Source of the DNA: Gammaproteobacteria bacterium
GTDB lineage: Bacteria; Pseudomonadota; Gammaproteobacteria; Chromatiales; Chromatiaceae
Direction: 5' to 3'
DNA: 17,610 nucleotides
Assembly (NCBI GenBank): GCA_019136395.1
Contig: JAGVUH010000323.1
Location: 1 to 17,610 of the forward strand
The notes beneath the pieces are model-generated. The model did not search any database. It was not told the origin of the DNA and was given only the letters and a program-made list of their open reading frames with translations. Below are positions 13,919 through 17,610 of this stretch, one piece after another (position 1 is the stretch's first letter; every line of letters starts with the position of its first letter). Made by a program: the position numbers and the translations under genes.

Positions 13919-15235
13919 TCATGGCGCGGGGGTGAAGAGATTCAAGCGGTCCCGGCCGTCCTGCTTGGCGCGATACATGGCCAAGTCGGCGTGGTGGCTC
14001 AGTTCCTGGGCATCGGCGCCATGGTCCGGATAGAGGGCGATGCCGATACTGGCGGAGATCGACAGTTCATGCCCCTCGATGACGAAAGGTTGCGCCAGGG
14101 CCTGGCGCAGTTCCTCCGCCACCTGGAGGGCGGCGTCCTGCTCCTCCAGATCCGTCAGCAGGACCACGAACTCGTCGCCACCGATCCGGCCAATGGTATC
14201 CGCGGCCCGCACCCGCGGTTTCATGCGCTCGGCCACCGCGCGCAACAGCAGATCCCCCAACCGGTGGCCCCAGGTATCGTTGACGGGCTTGAACTGGTCC
14301 AGGTCGATGAACAACAGGGCCAGCTTGGTGGCATGACGCTTGGCCAGTTCCAGGGCCTGCTGGACCCGTTCGGCGAAGAGGCCGCGATTGGGGAGGTCGG
14401 TGAGGACGTCATGGCTGGCCATGTGGATCAGGCGTTCCTGGGTCAAGATGCGATCGGTGACATTGATCTTGACCGCCACGAAGTGGCTGATGCGTCCCGC
14501 GGCGTCCCGCACCGGGCCGATGTAGGCCTCCTCCCAGTAGACCTCACCATTCTTGCGCCGGTTGATCAGTTCCCCCTTCCAGGGCTCTCCCCGGATGAGG
14601 TGCGCCCACAGGTCCTCGTAGGTCTCGGGGGCGGTATGGCCGGACTTGAGCAAGCGTGGATTCTGGCCCAGGACCTCGTCGGCGGCGTAACCGGTGAGGA
14701 GGCTAAAGAAGGGGTTTACGTACTGGATGTTGCCCGTGGCGTCGGTGATGACGATGGAGGTCGGGCTCTGCTCCATGGCCTGGTTGAGGACCAGCAATTC
14801 GGCATGGAGCCGTTGGGTCTCCGCCAGGCTGCGGGCGAGTGCCCGGGCACGACGTTCGAGTTCCAGGTGGAGCTGTACCCGAGCCCGCACCAGGGCCTGG
14901 TTCACCGGCTTGTGGATGAAATCCACGCCACCCGCTTTCAGGGCCCGGATCTCGCTCAAGGCGTCGGTCTTGGCGGTGACGAAGATGACCGGGATGTCGC
15001 GCGTGTCCGGATCGGCCTTGAGGGCCGCGCAGACCGCGAAGCCGTCCATATCCGGCATCATGACGTCCAGCAGGATCAGGTCCGGTTTGACCCCCTTGGC
15101 CAGAAGCTCCAGGGCATTACGCCCGGAAGTGGCGAAGCTGAGGGCGTAGTCACCCTCGAGGATACCGAGCAGGATCTCGATGTTCAGCGGCGTATCGTCG
15201 ATGATCAGGATGTGCGCCTGGGGGTGATCTGGCAT
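13919..15235 (-). CDS. REC-PAS-GGDEF response regulator (probable diguanylate cyclase)
   Basis: 438-residue soluble regulator. The receiver domain (about 7-125) keeps the acidic pair IIDDT, the phosphoacceptor Asp57 in DLILLDVMMPDMDGF, Thr88 and Lys109 (FIHKPV). A PAS domain follows (about 150-265, with SIVITDATGNIQYVNPFF). The GGDEF domain (about 275-435) has an intact GGDEF motif (352-356), with SHDVLTDLPNR at its start. An inhibitory-site motif RAAD (343-346) lies five residues before GGDEF, so c-di-GMP synthesis with product inhibition is expected. The receiver should be phosphorylated by a kinase, most simply the product of the next gene downstream, whose frame is broken in this sequence. 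The ATG at 15235 directly precedes the receiver domain. The frame continues upstream to 15493 without family resemblance. No ribosome binding site is obvious. Confidence 0.92.
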   Translation of the reverse strand: MPDHPQAHILIIDDTPLNIEILLGILEGDYALSFATSGRNALELLAKGVKPDLILLDVMMPDMDGFAVCAALKADPDTRDIPVIFVTAKTDALSEIRALKAGGVDFIHKPVNQALVRARVQLHLELERRARALARSLAETQRLHAELLVLNQAMEQSPTSIVITDATGNIQYVNPFFSLLTGYAADEVLGQNPRLLKSGHTAPETYEDLWAHLIRGEPWKGELINRRKNGEVYWEEAYIGPVRDAAGRISHFVAVKINVTDRILTQERLIHMASHDVLTDLPNRGLFAERVQQALELAKRHATKLALLFIDLDQFKPVNDTWGHRLGDLLLRAVAERMKPRVRAADTIGRIGGDEFVVLLTDLEEQDAALQVAEELRQALAQPFVIEGHELSISASIGIALYPDHGADAQELSHHADLAMYRAKQDGRDRLNLFTPAP

Positions 15236-15413
15236 GGTGGGCACTCGGGTCTCGCTGGCGAGGGCTACGCCCGGCGAGGAGGGGCAGGAGCGGGTGGCGG
15301 GTTGTAGCGCGACCAGAAGTGGCGACTCCGATCGCGCCTCGCGAGGGCGCCGGGGTAACAGCCCCCTCGGTGTCCGGCCGAAGCTCATCGCGGTTGGGGA
15401 CTTGATACCGAGA

Positions 15414-15436
15414 ATGACGGGTTCGTCATACCCGTC
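15414..15436. other. Overlapping alternative hairpins upstream of the GGDEF gene
   Basis: ATGACG-GGTT-CGTCAT (15414-15429) forms a 6-bp stem. GACGGGT (15416-15422) can instead pair with ACCCGTC (15430-15436) over a 7-nt loop. The two structures share bases and exclude each other. They lie in the 247-bp spacer (15236-15482) between tmcA and the GGDEF gene, which holds nothing else I can name. Possible roles are an end signal for tmcA or a leader element of the next gene. Confidence 0.35.
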
Positions 15437-15482
15437 TTGCGCTACCCTCGGTTCCAGGATACGAATAGTACCCAGATCAACA

Positions 15483-17609
15483 TTACAAATCACCCACCTC
15501 GGGCTTGGGTATCTTCAGGAGATCGTTCGCGTGGCGATGCCCCGGGTTCCCGCCAGGAATGGGTGGGGGATTATCCGCCACCGGTGGTGATAAAGGGGAC
15601 CAGGAAATGAGTCTGGCGCAGATTTCCCGCAACAAGGCAATCAGTTGCGTTCGCCCGGCCGCGCCGGTCAGGCGACTTGCCTCGGCCCAGTCCCGGCCTT
15701 GCAACACCGTGACGATGAGGGGGATGGCCTCTTCCCGTTGACAATGACCCGCGCGCAGGGCCGGTCCAAGCGCATCCCGGGCCAGTGCCTGAAGGGCGGC
15801 CAGGCTGGCCTCGTAGGGCCGCTGGGCGAAGGCGAAGGCGGCCAGTTCTCGCCAGTCGGGGTCCGCGTCTTCCGCGGTGGGGTACCTTGGTTGGCCGTGC
15901 GGGGGGGCTGATGGCGCGGTCGATGCCCCTGGCGGGTTGGCAAGGGCCAGCAGATCCGCGACCAAGGTGGGCTCCAGGTGGCGAAAGGGGCCGGCCAGCA
16001 GAAAGGGGAAGCGGCGGCTAAAGCGCGCGCTGGCCCGCCGCGCCAGGTCCTCGCCGGCAGGGGAGTGGGGACGGAGGACCACGGCGGCATGGGCGCCGCT
16101 GGCGGCGTTTCGGCTGGTGCCAAGGTGGACGGGGGTCAGCCCGCAGGCGGCCCAGAAGTGGAGCAGGTCGGAGGTGGCGCCAAAACTGACCCCTAGCAGA
16201 TCGAGGCCCTGGGCCCGATTCTGGTTCAGTATCCACTGGAGCAAATGCCGCCCCAGGCCCTGGCCCTGGACGGCCGGGTGGACGGCGAGCCGGACGATCC
16301 GTGCCCAGCGCAGGGTGGGGGCGGCCGCTAGACCGGCATGGGCGCTCAGGGTCTGAGGAAGCAGATGGCCTTGGGGCCGCCGCCGGCCCTGGTAGATGTC
16401 CGCGGCCAGGTCCGGGTCCAGGCCGCCCTCGATGGCGACCAGGGCGGTCGCGACGATCTGGCCGCCCTGGCGCAGGGCATGGACCTGGAGGTTGGGGCCA
16501 TCCAGCAGATGCCGCAGATCCAGCGGCCGGGTCTGGTAGTGGGCCAGCACCAGGAGGCCGAAGAGCTGGTTCAGGGTGGCTTCGTCCCGAGCCAGGGCGT
16601 CGCGATCGAACCGGACCGGTTCCACCCCGTCTGGCCGCGCGCCCGACACCCGCGCGTCCACGGCGGGATTGGCCTCCAGCAGCAGCGCCCGGGCGACCAG
16701 GGCCTCGACGGGATCATCCGCGGCCCAGCGGATGGGGGTCCGCAACTCCAGCCGACGATAATCGGGGGTGAGCCGCTCCAGGGCCTGGCGGAAGCGCACC
16801 TCGAAGCCGCGTCCGGTACCCTCATAGCCATGGATGGTGGTGGCGAAGACCAGGCGGGGATAGGCCTGGAGCAGACATTCCAGCAAGGGCGCGGGGATGG
16901 CAGCCGCCTCGTCCACCAGCAGCAAGTCAGCGGGCTCGGGGGCCTGACAGAGGGCGTCCGGGGCCCGAAAGTGCAACTCGCCGGCGGCCTGAGCCGCCGG
17001 GCAGCGCGTGGCGGCCAGGCAAAACAGCGGCTCGACGGCGGCCAGGCGCGGGGCGGTGACCAGGATGCGCCGCATCCCGCCGGTCAACAGTTCGCCAGCG
17101 GCGATCCCCAGGGCGGCGGTCTTGCCGCGACCGCGGTCGGCGACGAGGACCAGGGGCCGGCGGGCGCGCCCCCGGGCGGCACGCAGGATGGCCGCCACCG
17201 CCAGACGCTGGTCCTCGGTCCGGCAGAGGAGATCCGACCCCCCCGGCGCCCGGTCAGAGGCCGTGGCCAGTTCCGGGCCGAATTGCCAAGGTTCGGGGAG
17301 TGATACGGGGATGGGGGCACCTTCTTCGACCTGGATCAGTTCCGCCGCGATCCCCAGTACCCGCGCCAGGCGGGTAAGGAAGCGGTGGCTGAGCTGATCG
17401 GGGTGAAAGGGTGCGACGGTGACGCGCTGGGCCTGGGGGTCCGGCAGATGGGGCCAGAGGGGGAGGGGAGGGGTCAGAAGCAGAAGCAGTCCACCGCCAC
17501 GCAGGGCGCCGGTGGCGGCGCCAAAGCCGTCGGGGTCAAAGCCGGCATGGGCGTCGTAGACCAGATAATCGAGTTCCTCGCCCAGCAGTCGCGGACCGGC
17601 GGCGAGGGG
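15483..17609 (-). CDS. tmcA: tRNA(Met) cytidine acetyltransferase TmcA (5' end outside window)
   Basis: TmcA uses acetyl-CoA and ATP or GTP to make N4-acetylcytidine at the wobble position of elongator tRNA-Met. The frame is open to the right edge, so the N-terminus is missing; 708 residues are visible, while E. coli TmcA has 671. The N-terminal TmcA_N region is partly visible (GGGLLLLLTPPLPLWP, near 17500-17450). The helicase-like ATPase follows, with Walker A ADRGRGKTAALG around 17140-17105 and Walker B DLLLVDEAAAIP around 16913. The acetyltransferase domain carries the acetyl-CoA loop VHPAVQGQGLGRHLL around 16268. A C-terminal tRNA-binding region comes after. The last 35 or so residues are Pro-rich and look like an extra tail. 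A GTG at 17196-17198 is internal, not the start, because homology continues upstream of it. No co-transcription with the regulator downstream is evident (247-bp spacer). Confidence 0.93.
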   Translation of the reverse strand, partial: PLAAGPRLLGEELDYLVYDAHAGFDPDGFGAATGALRGGGLLLLLTPPLPLWPHLPDPQAQRVTVAPFHPDQLSHRFLTRLARVLGIAAELIQVEEGAPIPVSLPEPWQFGPELATASDRAPGGSDLLCRTEDQRLAVAAILRAARGRARRPLVLVADRGRGKTAALGIAAGELLTGGMRRILVTAPRLAAVEPLFCLAATRCPAAQAAGELHFRAPDALCQAPEPADLLLVDEAAAIPAPLLECLLQAYPRLVFATTIHGYEGTGRGFEVRFRQALERLTPDYRRLELRTPIRWAADDPVEALVARALLLEANPAVDARVSGARPDGVEPVRFDRDALARDEATLNQLFGLLVLAHYQTRPLDLRHLLDGPNLQVHALRQGGQIVATALVAIEGGLDPDLAADIYQGRRRPQGHLLPQTLSAHAGLAAAPTLRWARIVRLAVHPAVQGQGLGRHLLQWILNQNRAQGLDLLGVSFGATSDLLHFWAACGLTPVHLGTSRNAASGAHAAVVLRPHSPAGEDLARRASARFSRRFPFLLAGPFRHLEPTLVADLLALANPPGASTAPSAPPHGQPRYPTAEDADPDWRELAAFAFAQRPYEASLAALQALARDALGPALRAGHCQREEAIPLIVTVLQGRDWAEASRLTGAAGRTQLIALLREICARLISWSPLSPPVADNPPPIPGGNPGHRHANDLLKIPKPEVGDL

Positions 17610-17610
17610 G

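Noticed and set aside
13991..15307. A 438-codon open frame on the plus strand across the GGDEF gene
   Set aside because: It mirrors the REC-PAS-GGDEF gene in antisense and shows no domain of its own.
15236..15493. N-terminal extension of the GGDEF regulator up to 15493
   Set aside because: The receiver domain starts right after the ATG at 15235, and the extension overlaps the end of tmcA.

Overview
The window is very GC-rich and densely coded, with long poly-G/poly-C runs. Its gene content (TmcA, an Mce/Mla-type transporter with an auxiliary lipoprotein, AAA-like/PD-(D/E)XK proteins, a REC-PAS-GGDEF regulator, a large WD40 protein) suggests a gammaproteobacterium, perhaps of the purple sulfur group (Chromatiales). 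That placement is inference; no rRNA or other marker is present.

Layout. Positions 2-3082 (+) hold the C-terminal part of a membrane-anchored WD40 protein of the STAND-NTPase/WD40 type, cut by the left edge. Positions 3172-9566 (-) hold a compact six-gene cluster, transcribed right to left: an LSDAT (SLOG-superfamily) protein, a Rossmann/RyR/SLOG-like protein, an MlaE-type permease, an MlaF-type ATPase, an MlaD/MCE protein and an ABC-type auxiliary lipoprotein. Four of the five junctions overlap or are separated by 11-13 bp; the fifth gap is 109 bp. A 327-bp divergent spacer then leads to an AAA-like/PD-(D/E)XK protein at 9894-11666 (+). The right part is all on the minus strand: tmcA (15483 to the right edge, 5' end outside), a REC-PAS-GGDEF regulator (13919-15235) and a soluble histidine kinase (11823-13836). 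The kinase reading frame is broken inside its ATPase domain at a run of eight G.

How the genes may work together. The most interesting part is the six-gene cluster. LSDAT and RyR domains are known as cytosolic modules of animal calcium channels (TRPM and ryanodine receptors). Here they are encoded directly upstream of a complete MCE lipid-transport module, and the RyR gene overlaps the permease start codon. My inference is that the two soluble proteins sense a nucleotide-type ligand and control an envelope lipid transporter. The ATPase of that transporter lacks both the Walker B glutamate and the H-loop histidine, so the transporter may be regulated or energised in an unusual way. The kinase and GGDEF regulator look like a separate c-di-GMP signalling pair. 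TmcA is a housekeeping tRNA enzyme.

A second theme is in-frame short tandem repeats in unrelated genes: 27 bp in the WD40 gene, 39 bp in the RyR gene, 42 bp in the LSDAT gene and 30 bp in the kinase gene. Together with the homopolymer runs they suggest a slippage-prone genome. I saw no tRNA, rRNA, CRISPR array, insertion sequence or phage gene.
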